A stretch of 38,419 bases of DNA from Acidimicrobiaceae bacterium (lineage in GTDB: Bacteria > Actinomycetota > Acidimicrobiia > Acidimicrobiales > UBA8592): assembly GCA_024641655.1 (NCBI GenBank), contig JAHECR010000031.1, forward strand, positions 1 through 38,419, given 5' to 3'. A program made the position numbers and the translations under genes. The stretch's first letter is position 1, and every line of letters starts with the position of its first letter. Shown here piece after piece: positions 15,945 to 23,502 of the stretch. Under the pieces are notes generated by a model. The model was not told the DNA's origin. It searched no databases and saw nothing but the letters and a program-made list of their open reading frames with translations.

Positions 15945-16049
15945 GAGCCAAACGCAAGCGAGCCAAACGCAAGCGAGCCAAACACAAGCGAGCCAAACAC
16001 AAGCGAGCCAAACACAAGCGAGCCAAACACAAGCGAGCCAAACACAAGC
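15945..16049. repeat. 15-bp minisatellite, 7 perfect-length units
   Basis: Seven units of gagccaaac(g/a)caagc run without interruption; the first two carry g and the last five a. A degenerate eighth copy (cagccaaaggcaagc) lies just upstream, from 15927. The last unit merges into the left arm of a strong hairpin. The array lies in a gene-free stretch between the terminator and the promoter of the 63-aa gene. Confidence 0.92.
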
Positions 16050-16075
16050 GAGGAGGCCCCGAAGGGCCTCCTCGC
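16048..16075 (-). terminator. 12-bp perfect hairpin with UUCG loop (minus strand)
   Basis: GCGAGGAGGCCC (16048-16059), loop CGAA, GGGCCTCCTCGC (16064-16075). On the minus-strand RNA the loop reads UUCG closed by C-G, the extra-stable tetraloop, and is followed by TTGTGTTTGG. It would end minus-strand transcripts coming from the 16331-16825 gene or from the structured region before it. Confidence 0.75.
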
Positions 16076-16330
16076 CGCACTACTTGTCCTGGAAGTTCCG
16101 GGGGACGTTCCGTCGATCACGACGAGCGGGTGCTCGCGATGATCAGTGGATCGGATGGGACCAGATTCCGACCGTCGATCCCGGCGGTGACCAGTGAGGA
16201 TTCACAAGATGGTCCAGGTGCCGGCCTAGTGGCTGGCCACCTCCACGGTCCCAAAAGGTTTGCTACTCAGCTGGACCACCTCCTTTCGTTGGTCCGCCCA
16301 TGAAACCACAGTCCGACCGGCTGCGCAGGT
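16076..16330 (-). ncRNA. Candidate structured RNA or leader with a 17-nt complement to the 16S rRNA 3' end
   Basis: This 255-bp stretch has no ordinary gene. On the minus strand AAAGGAGGTGGTCCAGC (16286-16270) pairs with the universal 16S tail through 17 contiguous positions, one of them a G-U wobble. TGGTCCAG inside it is matched by CTGGACCA 53 nt further on (plus-strand 16210-16217), so the site can be sequestered; a bulged hairpin (16217-16241) lies between. A 12-codon ORF (ATG at minus-strand 16301, MGGPTKGGGPAE) ends in a TAG overlapping a possible CTG-started 14-codon ORF (SSKPFGTVEVASH). The region ends at the UUCG hairpin. Could be a regulatory RNA, a leader-peptide system, or a 3' UTR. 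Confidence 0.4.
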
Positions 16331-16825
16331 CTATTCGGGGAGTTCTCCTGCGGTGCGTCCACCGAGCTCGGGCAGCGCCGACTCGTCGACCACCGCCCCG
16401 ATCGCCCCGATCGCCGCCAGGTAGTCAGCGGTGAGATCGGTGACACAGACGATGTCGACCGCTTCGACGTCGAAGCGGTCGGCTCGGGCGCGTTCGAGCA
16501 GCTCGTCGACGAGCTCGTCCTCGTCGGCCACCACAGGCTTTGCCGCGAGCGCCGCCCACTCCGCGACCTCGTCGACTTGACCGAAGGTTGCCACGCCGCG
16601 TTCGCGCAGATAGGTGAGCTGCCAGCGCAGCAGGAGTCGGACATCGTCGTGGGACAGCTTCGCCGCAACCTGATCGGGGAGGTTGTCGGCCACGTACCGC
16701 GTCGCCTCTTCGATGTCGAAGATCGCCATGGAGGGGGTCGCTGCGAGACGAGCGGTGACCAAGTTGACCGCGAACCACGCGATGACGAGGACAAAGAGTG
16801 CGGCGACGATGAGCAGGACCCACAT
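16331..16825 (-). CDS. Single-pass membrane protein, 164 aa
   Basis: An N-terminal helix (LLIVAALFVLVIAWFAVNLV, about 4-23) anchors a soluble cytosolic domain of about 140 residues. FDIEEATRYVADNLPDQVAAKLSHDDV and LLRWQLTYLRERGVA form a helical block (about 35-80) that resembles a conserved actinobacterial hypothetical family known to me only by pattern. The C-terminal part is acidic. Function unknown. ATG 16825 is preceded at 10 nt by a -10-like TAGTGT (minus strand, 16841-16836), so its leader would be only about 3-4 nt. The plus-strand -10-like TAACCT (16840-16845) of the divergent MBL gene overlaps it. Downstream comes the candidate RNA element and the UUCG terminator. Confidence 0.75.
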   Translation of the reverse strand: MWVLLIVAALFVLVIAWFAVNLVTARLAATPSMAIFDIEEATRYVADNLPDQVAAKLSHDDVRLLLRWQLTYLRERGVATFGQVDEVAEWAALAAKPVVADEDELVDELLERARADRFDVEAVDIVCVTDLTADYLAAIGAIGAVVDESALPELGGRTAGELPE

Positions 16826-16897
16826 GGCAGCGTGGACACTAACCTCTGAGTTGGTGATTCTGGATCATCGCGAGACAGCCGCACGGGAGTCGGAGAC

Positions 16898-17506
16898 ATG
16901 ACAACGCTGCACTATCAGGACAACCAGGCCGAGATCCACCGGGTGGTCGTCGGCCCGATGGAGAACAACGTCTTCGTCCTGCGGTGCCGTGAGACCGGCG
17001 AGGCGGTCCTGTTGGATGCGGCCAACGAGCACGAGCGGTTGCTCGAGCTCTGCCGAGTGCTCAACGTACGAGAGGTCCTCGAGACCCACGGCCACTGGGA
17101 CCACATCCAGGCCGTGCCCCAGATCCGCGACGCCGGCTACTCGGTCCACGTCACCGCCCAGGACGCGCACATGCTCGACAGCTACGACGAGATCCTCGAG
17201 GACGAGTCGGTCATAAGCGTCGGTCGCCTCCGGCTGCACACGATCCACACGCCCGGTCACACGCCGGGGTCGATGAGCTTCCGCCTCGAGGGGTCCCCGG
17301 TGGTGTTCAGCGGTGACACGTTGTTCCCCGGCGGCGCCGGCAACACGTCCTTCGAGGGCGGTGACTTCACGACCATCATCGAGTCGATCGATCGCCGGCT
17401 GTTCACCCTGCCGGCGGACACGCTCGTCCTTCCCGGCCATGGCGACGACACCACGATCGGTGCGGAACGGCCCCACCTCGACGAGTGGGTCGACCGGGGG
17501 TGGTGA
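16898..17506 (+). CDS. MBL-fold metallo-hydrolase (glyoxalase II-like), 202 aa
   Basis: The zinc-binding motif H64-G-H66-W-D68-H69 (ETHGHWDHI) is intact, followed by TPGHTPGS (about 126), SGDTLF (about 144) and VLPGHG (about 180), giving the full dinuclear metal site of the glyoxalase II/persulfide dioxygenase/arylsulfatase superfamily. The exact substrate cannot be read from sequence; hydroxyacylglutathione-like thioesters or persulfides are possibilities. ATG 16898 has GGAG upstream (gggagtcggagac). It lies just ahead of the sufC1-S-U operon but is separated from it by a dedicated promoter region. Confidence 0.9.
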   Translation: MTTLHYQDNQAEIHRVVVGPMENNVFVLRCRETGEAVLLDAANEHERLLELCRVLNVREVLETHGHWDHIQAVPQIRDAGYSVHVTAQDAHMLDSYDEILEDESVISVGRLRLHTIHTPGHTPGSMSFRLEGSPVVFSGDTLFPGGAGNTSFEGGDFTTIIESIDRRLFTLPADTLVLPGHGDDTTIGAERPHLDEWVDRGW

Positions 17507-17534
17507 GGGCGCTCCCGGAGGCGACGACCCCACC

Positions 17535-17560
17535 ATTTCTCCTACGTAGACAGGGGAAAT
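17535..17560. promoter_or_regulatory. Shared suf operator motif, copy 1 (sufC1-sufS-sufU)
   Basis: Starts ATTTCTCCTAC and ends CAGGGGAAAT. It aligns position by position with copies upstream of sufD and sufB (10 of the first 11 bases invariant, then an invariant AG and AAA). Here it covers about -52 to -27 relative to the predicted start of transcription, so a bound protein would compete with RNA polymerase. Confidence 0.65.
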
Positions 17561-17574
17561 TCGGAGGGGGTGCG

Positions 17575-17580
17575 TAGACT
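17575..17580 (+). promoter_or_regulatory. -10 element of a leaderless promoter (sufC1)
   Basis: TAGACT is followed by 6 nt and GTG 17587, placing transcription start on the start codon. The same geometry recurs at several other genes in this window. Confidence 0.55.
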
Positions 17581-17586
17581 GTGCCC

Positions 17587-18329
<743 letters not shown>

Positions 18330-18333
<4 letters not shown>

Positions 18334-19562
18334 GCCTGGACGTAGCGGCGATCCAAGCCGACTTCCCCCTGCTGCAACGCCGCATCAACGGGCAGCGCAT
18401 CGTCTATCTCGATTCCGCGAACACCTCGCAGAAGCCCCACCAGGTACTCGAGGCGATGACCGAGTACTACGCGCGCTTCAATGCCAACGTGCATCGTGGC
18501 TCCTACCAGTTGGCCAACGAGGCGACGGCGGCGCTCGAAGGCGCGCGCGACAAGGTGGCCGCGTTCGTCGGCGCCTCGAGCCGAAATGAGGTGGTGTTCG
18601 CCAAGAACGCCACCGAAGCGATCAACCTCGTCGCTCAGGCGTGGGGCCGGGCGAACCTCGGCGCCGGCGACGCCGTCGTGCTCACCGAGATGGAGCACCA
18701 CGCCAACATCGTGCCCTGGCACATGCTTGCCGACGAACGTGGCATCGAGCTCCGCTGGATCCCGATCGACGGGTCCGGCAGCCTCGTGCTCGACGATCTC
18801 GACCGCCTCCTCGACGGCGCCAAGATGCTCACGTTCACCGCGATGTCGAACGTGCTCGGCACCCTCAACCCGGTGCGCCAGCTCACCGACGCAGGCCATG
18901 ACGCCGGTGCGGCGGTGCTGGTGGACGCAAGCCAGTTCACTCCGCACCTCGCCACCGACGTGCAGGCAATGGGCGCCGACTTCGTGGCGTTCACCGGTCA
19001 CAAGATGCTCGGGCCGATGGGCATCGGCGTGCTGTGGGGACGCGCCGCGCTGCTCGATGCCATGCCACCGTTCCTCGGCGGCGGGGAGATGATCCTGCAG
19101 GTCACCAAGACCGGGTTCACCTGCAACGAGCTCCCGTGGAAGTTCGAGGCCGGCACGCCCATGGTCGGCGAGGCCGTCGGTCTCGGCGCGGCCATCGATT
19201 ACCTGAACGGCCTCGGCATGGACAACGTTCGCGAACACGAGGTCGCGCTCACGGCCTACGCACTGCGCGCCCTCACGGAACGCTACGGCGACGACCTCAC
19301 CGTGCACGGACCCAGCGAACCGGCAGCGAGAGGCGGGGTGTTGTCGTTCACCTATCGAGACGTGCACCCTCACGACATCTCCCAGGTGCTCGACCAACAC
19401 AACATCTGTGTCCGAGCGGGCCATCACTGTGCCAAGCCCTTGATGCAAGTGCTCGGTGTGGGCGCCACCTCTCGTGCGTCGCTGTATGTGTACAACGACG
19501 AATCCGACGTCGACGCCCTCGTCGACGGCCTCGCCGAAGCCGGCGACCTCTTCGGCCTCTGA
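18330..19562 (+). CDS. sufS: Cysteine desulfurase SufS, 410 aa
   Basis: SufS takes sulfur from cysteine with pyridoxal phosphate and passes the persulfide to SufU. The PLP lysine is K225 in FTGHKMLGP and the active-site Cys is C367 in RAGHHCAKPLM, the short-loop group II form. VYLDSANTSQKP, EMEHHANIVPW and the SxVLGTLNPV block are standard. Length is normal. The gene overlaps sufC1 by 4 nt and is followed 18 nt later by sufU, the usual sulfur-acceptor pair. In this cluster it lies on the opposite strand from sufB and sufD. Confidence 0.97.
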
Positions 19563-19580
19563 ATCTCGCAGGAGCAACCC

Positions 19581-20060
19581 ATGGCAGGACTCGAAGACCT
19601 CTACCGAGAGATCATCCTCGATCACTACCGCTCCCCCCGCAACCGGGGTGAGCTACTACCGCCGGCCCACCGGGCCGAGGGCTTCAACCCGCTGTGCGGC
19701 GACGAGATCGTCGTCTACATCGACGTCGACGAAAGCGGCACGATCGCAGACCTCAAGATCGGCGGACAGGGATGCTCGATCAGCCAGTCGTCGGCATCGA
19801 TGATGTCGGCGGCGGTCAAGGGCCACACCGTCGAGGAAGCCCGCGAGCTCACCCGCGCCTTCAAGCAGATGATGTCGATCCACGAGTCGGGCCTCGAAGG
19901 CGCCGACGAGGGCGACGACGATGCCACCATCGAGCTGGAGCTCGGTGATCTCGAGGCCCTGCGCGGCGTCGTGAAGTTCCCGGTCCGCATCAAGTGCGCA
20001 ACACTCTCGTGGAACACCCTCACCCAGGCACTCGACGAGATCGCCGCTGCGGGCGCCTGA
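19581..20060 (+). CDS. sufU: Zinc-dependent sulfurtransferase SufU, 159 aa
   Basis: SufU accepts persulfide from SufS by exchanging a zinc ligand. The ligands are present: C39 and D41 (NPLCGDE), C65 (GGQGCSISQSSASMM) and C139 (RIKCATLSW). The insert of about 20 residues between C65 and C139 (GLEGADEGDDDATIELELGD) separates SufU from IscU. AGGAG lies 8 nt before ATG 19581. It ends the operon; the convergent pterin dehydratase stop is 21 bp away. Confidence 0.96.
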   Translation: MAGLEDLYREIILDHYRSPRNRGELLPPAHRAEGFNPLCGDEIVVYIDVDESGTIADLKIGGQGCSISQSSASMMSAAVKGHTVEEARELTRAFKQMMSIHESGLEGADEGDDDATIELELGDLEALRGVVKFPVRIKCATLSWNTLTQALDEIAAAGA

Positions 20061-20081
20061 GCCCGTTGACGATGACCGAGA

Positions 20082-20387
20082 TCAGTCCGGCGCAGCGAGG
20101 CGGTCGATCTCGCCGGCGAAGTGGACATCGATCGCGGTGATCCCACCGGCGTCGTGGTTGGTCACCTCGATGTCGACCCGGTTCCAGACGTTGGACCAGT
20201 TCGGGTGGTGGTCGATCTTCTCCGCGAGGAGCGCGACGCGGGCCATGAATCCGAACGCCTCGGAGAAGTCGGCGAACGTGAACGTTCGGCGGAGCCGGTC
20301 GCCGGCCGTCTCCCACTGCGGGATGGCCTCGACGGCGGCGGTGAGGTCGTCCCCTGTCAAGACGTTGATTCGGTCAGGTCGCGCCAT
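20082..20387 (-). CDS. 4a-hydroxytetrahydrobiopterin dehydratase (PCD/DCoH-like), 101 aa
   Basis: The signature EKIDHHPNW (56-64) carries the two active-site His residues of pterin-4a-carbinolamine dehydratase, followed by VDIEVTNHDAGGIT as in the family. The enzyme dehydrates 4a-hydroxytetrahydropterin; bacterial homologues also include pterin-independent moonlighting forms. The length is right. It begins 12 nt after the sufC2 stop and is the last gene of the sufD unit, an unexpected partner for Fe-S assembly. No pterin-dependent hydroxylase gene lies in this window. Confidence 0.9.
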   Translation of the reverse strand: MARPDRINVLTGDDLTAAVEAIPQWETAGDRLRRTFTFADFSEAFGFMARVALLAEKIDHHPNWSNVWNRVDIEVTNHDAGGITAIDVHFAGEIDRLAAPD

Positions 20388-20399
20388 GACGGCTCCCCA

Positions 20400-21245
20400 C
20401 TACGCGAACGGATCGGCGAACGGATCGGCGAAGGGATCGTCGGTGGCAAGGCCGCCGGAGCCCTTGCCGATGCCGAGCCCACCCAGGCCGCCGATGGAAA
20501 CCGCTGACTCGATGGGCTTGATCCACCGGTCGTAACCGGTCTGTTCGAGCTCCGCGGCGAGCTCAGCACCACCGGTCTGCTGGATGACCCCGTCTGCGAA
20601 GACGTGGACGACGTCGGGCTCGAGCTCCCGCAGGAGCCGCGAGTAGTGGGTGATGGCGAGCACACCGAGGCCATCTTCGTTCGTGGCCTGCTCAACCCGG
20701 CGGCTGACGATCCGCAGGCCGTCGACATCGAGGCCCGAGTCGAGCTCGTCGAGGATCGCGAACTTGGGTCGCAGCGCGGCGAGCTGCACCGTCTCATTGC
20801 GCTTCTTCTCGCCGCCGGACATGTCGAGGTTGAGACCGCGAGCGAGATGGTTGGCCGTGATGCCGAGCGCCCCGGCTTCGGCGTAGAGGCGCTCGACGAC
20901 CTCGGCAGGGTCGCTCCCTGCTGCCTCGGCGGCGGCGGCGAGCACGTCGGCGGTGCGGACCCCCTCGATCTCGATCGGGTACTGCATGCCGAGGAAGAGC
21001 CCGGCCTGGGCGCGCTGCCAGGTCGGGAGTCCCAGCAGCTCCACGCCATCGATCGTGGCCGAGCCTGCGGTGACCTCGTACCCCGGCCGACCCATGAGGA
21101 CGTGCGACAGCGTCGACTTCCCGGATCCGTTGGGCCCCATCAACGCGTGCACTTCACCGCCGTTGATCACGAGGTCGACCCCGCGCAGGATCTCCTTGCC
21201 GTCCACGCTGGCGCGCAGGCCACGTACTTCGAGCCGGCTCACCAT
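20400..21245 (-). CDS. sufC: Fe-S cluster assembly ATPase SufC, copy 2, with C-terminal DPFA-repeat tail (281 aa)
   Basis: This second SufC has Walker A GPNGSGKST, the signature MSGGEKKR, Walker B FAILDELDSGLDVD and the switch His in THYSRLL, so it should bind and cleave ATP. It is about 30 residues longer than usual: after the normal end comes a Gly-rich linker and DPFADPFADPFA, encoded by a 12-bp tandem repeat. Its start overlaps the Rieske stop (ATGGTGA). Its place in the sufD-Rieske-sufC order matches the canonical actinobacterial operon, so this is probably the SufBD-associated ATPase, while copy 1 accompanies sufS and sufU. That division is inference. Confidence 0.95.
   Translation of the reverse strand: MVSRLEVRGLRASVDGKEILRGVDLVINGGEVHALMGPNGSGKSTLSHVLMGRPGYEVTAGSATIDGVELLGLPTWQRAQAGLFLGMQYPIEIEGVRTADVLAAAAEAAGSDPAEVVERLYAEAGALGITANHLARGLNLDMSGGEKKRNETVQLAALRPKFAILDELDSGLDVDGLRIVSRRVEQATNEDGLGVLAITHYSRLLRELEPDVVHVFADGVIQQTGGAELAAELEQTGYDRWIKPIESAVSIGGLGGLGIGKGSGGLATDDPFADPFADPFA
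20404..20439. repeat. 12-bp tandem repeat, 3 units
   Basis: Three units of gcgaacggatcg (last unit gcgaagggatcg) encode the DPFA repeats at the C-terminus of SufC copy 2. Confidence 0.9.
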
Positions 21246-21619
21246 CGCGATCCCCCGTCACTCCTGGCCGGCAGGTACACAAACACTTCGTTCCCGTCGA
21301 CCTCGACGTCGTACACCGGCACCGGTTGCGTCGCCGGCAAGGTGAGGGCCTCGCCGGTGCGCAGCGAGAAGAGCGCGCCATGCTTCCAGCATTCGACCGT
21401 GAGATCGTCGCAGTCGACCTCACCTTCGGCGAGAGAGAAGTTGGCGTGGGAGCACCGGTCACCGATGGCGTGGTAGCCGTCCCCGGCGCGCAGGACCGCG
21501 ATCCGTTCGCCGTCGATGTCGACCCGTCGACCCTGGCCATCGGCGAGCTCGTCAGTGCCCAGGGCCCGGACCCGTCGGGGCGCCCCGATCTGGTCGTCGA
21601 TGGCGGCGTCGCCCGTCAC
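21239..21619 (-). CDS. Rieske [2Fe-2S] ferredoxin of the suf operon, 126 aa
   Basis: The Rieske ligands are C56-x-H58 (RCSHANFSLAEGE) and C77-x2-H80 (ECWKHGALF), the 2Cys-2His set of ferredoxin-type Rieske proteins. It is soluble, with no membrane helix. A gene like this sits between sufD and sufC in many actinobacterial suf operons and is presumed to supply electrons or test cluster insertion. GTG 21619 overlaps the sufD stop (GTGA), and its own stop overlaps the sufC2 start, so translation of the three is coupled. Confidence 0.94.
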   Translation of the reverse strand: MTGDAAIDDQIGAPRRVRALGTDELADGQGRRVDIDGERIAVLRAGDGYHAIGDRCSHANFSLAEGEVDCDDLTVECWKHGALFSLRTGEALTLPATQPVPVYDVEVDGNEVFVYLPARSDGGSRW

Positions 21620-22848
21620 TGCTGCGTCCTCTCGTCGAGCTTGTCGTGCACCTGGGTGACCAGGAAGTCGCGCACCTCGGGCACGGGAAGCTGCGCGATC
21701 ACATCGGCGAGGAATCCCTCGACGATCAGTCGTTCGGCCACGGTGGTCGGCACTCCGCGGCTCTCGAGGTAGAACCGTTGCTCGGGGTCGACAGGGCTCA
21801 CCGTCGAGGCGTGGCTGCAGCGGACGTCGTTGTTCTCGATCTCGAGATTCGGGACCGACTCGGCCCAGGCCTCGGTGCTCAGCTTGATGGTGCGGTTGGT
21901 CTGAAACGCCACGGTGCCCGCCGCCTCCTTGCCGACCCGGATGAGCCCGGTGTAGATCGACGTGGCCTCGTCATCGACGACACCCTTGAAGAGCAAGTTG
22001 CTCTGCGTGTCGCGCCCGATGTGGTGCTGGAAGGTGCGGAAGTCCAGTGTCTGGTCGTGGTCGCCGAAGTAGATCGCCGACAGGTTCCCCGTGGCGCCGC
22101 GCCCGGTGAGGCGACAATCGGTGCGCAGACGGGCGTAGCTGCCGCCCATGGCGGCAAGGCCACCTTCGAAGGTGGCTTGCGCTCCCACCTCGACATCGAG
22201 CATGCCGATCTGCCACAGGCGATCACCGAGGATCTGGATCTGCTGATAGCGAACCCGTGCGGCGTCACCCACGACGAAGCGGGTCACGGGAACACAGAGC
22301 CCCGACACGTCCGTCGACCTGACGACCTCGATGATCGAGACGTCGGCGTCGGCGCCCACGGCGACGAGGAGCTGCGGGAAGGTCGCGGCACCGTCGCGCA
22401 CCACCTGGTGATCGACGACGATCGGCGTTTCGACCAGCACGCCTGCCGGAATCCTGATGACCACGGGATCGGGAGCGAACGCGCTGTTGGCGTCGGCGAA
22501 GACGTCGGTCGAGCCTGCGAATGCCACGGGTTCGTCGAGGCCGACGGCACTGCCGACCTGCAGCCGGGCATCGTGCGCGACGCAGCCCATGAGGTGGCCG
22601 TCGGCGGTCGTCACGAGGGCTGCCGCGCCGGCGGCGAATGGGCCCGCCGCCATCGCGGCGTCGGGACGGGGCGCCTCGAGCGCCGGGGCAAAGCGATCGA
22701 GCACGAGGTCGTCGATGGGGCTGTACCGCCACTCCTCGGCCTCGGTGGTGGGGAGCGCTGCGGCCGCAGCTCGTTCGGCGGACTCGACTCGATGCCGGCG
22801 GAGCCAGTCGGGTCCGGGCAATGCTGCAGCGAGAGCGGATGCGTACAC
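21616..22848 (-). CDS. sufD: Fe-S cluster assembly scaffold protein SufD, 410 aa
   Basis: SufD partners SufB in the SufB-C2-D complex. The C-terminal beta-helix core ends with EIENNDVRCSHASTVSPVD, in which C344-S-H346 corresponds to the conserved CSH of SufD (H360 in E. coli). EQRFYLESRGVP and AERLIVEGF are typical of the SufB/D family. Length is normal. GTG 22848 has GAGG 7 nt upstream. The shared suf motif lies about 90 nt before the start, and TAGGAT inside it (minus strand, 22946-22941) could be the -10. First gene of the sufD-Rieske-sufC2-dehydratase operon. Confidence 0.95.
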   Translation of the reverse strand: MYASALAAALPGPDWLRRHRVESAERAAAAALPTTEAEEWRYSPIDDLVLDRFAPALEAPRPDAAMAAGPFAAGAAALVTTADGHLMGCVAHDARLQVGSAVGLDEPVAFAGSTDVFADANSAFAPDPVVIRIPAGVLVETPIVVDHQVVRDGAATFPQLLVAVGADADVSIIEVVRSTDVSGLCVPVTRFVVGDAARVRYQQIQILGDRLWQIGMLDVEVGAQATFEGGLAAMGGSYARLRTDCRLTGRGATGNLSAIYFGDHDQTLDFRTFQHHIGRDTQSNLLFKGVVDDEATSIYTGLIRVGKEAAGTVAFQTNRTIKLSTEAWAESVPNLEIENNDVRCSHASTVSPVDPEQRFYLESRGVPTTVAERLIVEGFLADVIAQLPVPEVRDFLVTQVHDKLDERTQQ

Positions 22849-22936
22849 GCAATTTCCTCGGCGGTGGACAAGCGGGACGATGGACGAGTGGGGCGATGGA
22901 CGAACGGACCATCTCGGGCCACGAAGCCCGGAGCGA

Positions 22937-22962
22937 ATTTATCCTACCGCCGTAGTGGAAAA
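22937..22962. promoter_or_regulatory. Shared suf operator motif, copy 2 (sufD operon)
   Basis: Starts ATTTATCCTAC and continues with GTAGTGGAAAA, the most symmetrical of the three copies (CTAC-N4-GTAG core). It contains a -10-like TAGGAT for the minus-strand sufD transcript. Confidence 0.65.
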
Positions 22963-23027
22963 GCCGTCGTCGCGGGCAGGTCGCAGCGGGACGGACGCAG
23001 CGGGAACGAGGACCAGCCGAAGCCGCC

Positions 23028-23399
23028 CTATCCTCGTCGGAACATGCGCCGGATCCGTTTGGCGAACCGACGATCGTCGGCTGCACGGGCAGTCTCGACC
23101 TCGGCCAGGATCGACGGACCTGCGGCATTGATGATGTTCTCGGCGGCGTCGAGCAGTTCACCGACCGCCACATCGGGATCCTCGAGGCTCGAAGGCTCCG
23201 GCGGCGTGGGCGGCGTCACCAGGGTGCCGTGGGCCCAGTTCACGTCCGCCAGCCGAGGCGTGAACTTCGCGCAGTCTGCAGGGCAGCGCCAGGGCGCTTC
23301 GGGTGCGAGATCGAGGTCGCACTTCCGCACCGTGTCCCCACTCGGATACGTGCGGCTCTCGAAATATCGGCAGTCCTGTCGCATCGGCACGGCGATCAT
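23028..23399 (-). CDS. Four-cysteine protein of unknown function, 123 aa
   Basis: The N-terminal third holds four Cys in a conserved-looking block: C10 (RQDCRYFESRTY), C27 (RKCDLDL), C39 and C43 (WRCPADC), spacing C-x16-C-x11-C-x3-C, which could bind zinc or an Fe-S cluster. The rest is a Pro-rich linker and a helical, basic C-terminus (RRFAKRIRRMFRRG). I do not recognise the family. ATG 23399 is preferred (AGG 9 nt upstream); GTG 23414 or ATG 23384 are alternatives. It lies just upstream of the sufD control region on the same strand, so a role as an Fe-S client or sensor is worth testing. Confidence 0.7.
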   Translation of the reverse strand: MIAVPMRQDCRYFESRTYPSGDTVRKCDLDLAPEAPWRCPADCAKFTPRLADVNWAHGTLVTPPTPPEPSSLEDPDVAVGELLDAAENIINAAGPSILAEVETARAADDRRFAKRIRRMFRRG

Positions 23400-23502
23400 T
23401 GTGCCAGCCTGCACCGGCAGTCGTCACCGCGGGCCTATTCTCGCAGCGACGCGGGCGCTTTCGGGAAGCGCCGTGACCCAGGGGAGGAGGTGAGAGACGA
23501 CC

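Noticed and set aside
15945..16049. CRISPR array
   Set aside because: Units are 15 bp with no spacers and no cas genes are present; it is a simple tandem repeat.
15866..16120. N-terminal extension of the 63-aa gene reading SLVFG repeats
   Set aside because: This would translate the minisatellite and the UUCG hairpin; a near-perfect Shine-Dalgarno marks ATG 15865 as the start.
16265..16290. Fragment of a 16S rRNA gene 3' end on the plus strand
   Set aside because: Only about 17 nt match; the upstream sequence shows no helix 45 or other rRNA features. Treated as an extended Shine-Dalgarno/anti-Shine-Dalgarno element instead.
21646..23493. 615-codon plus-strand open frame opposite sufD
   Set aside because: Antisense shadow; His/Asp/Arg-rich without domain, and it would destroy the sufD control region.
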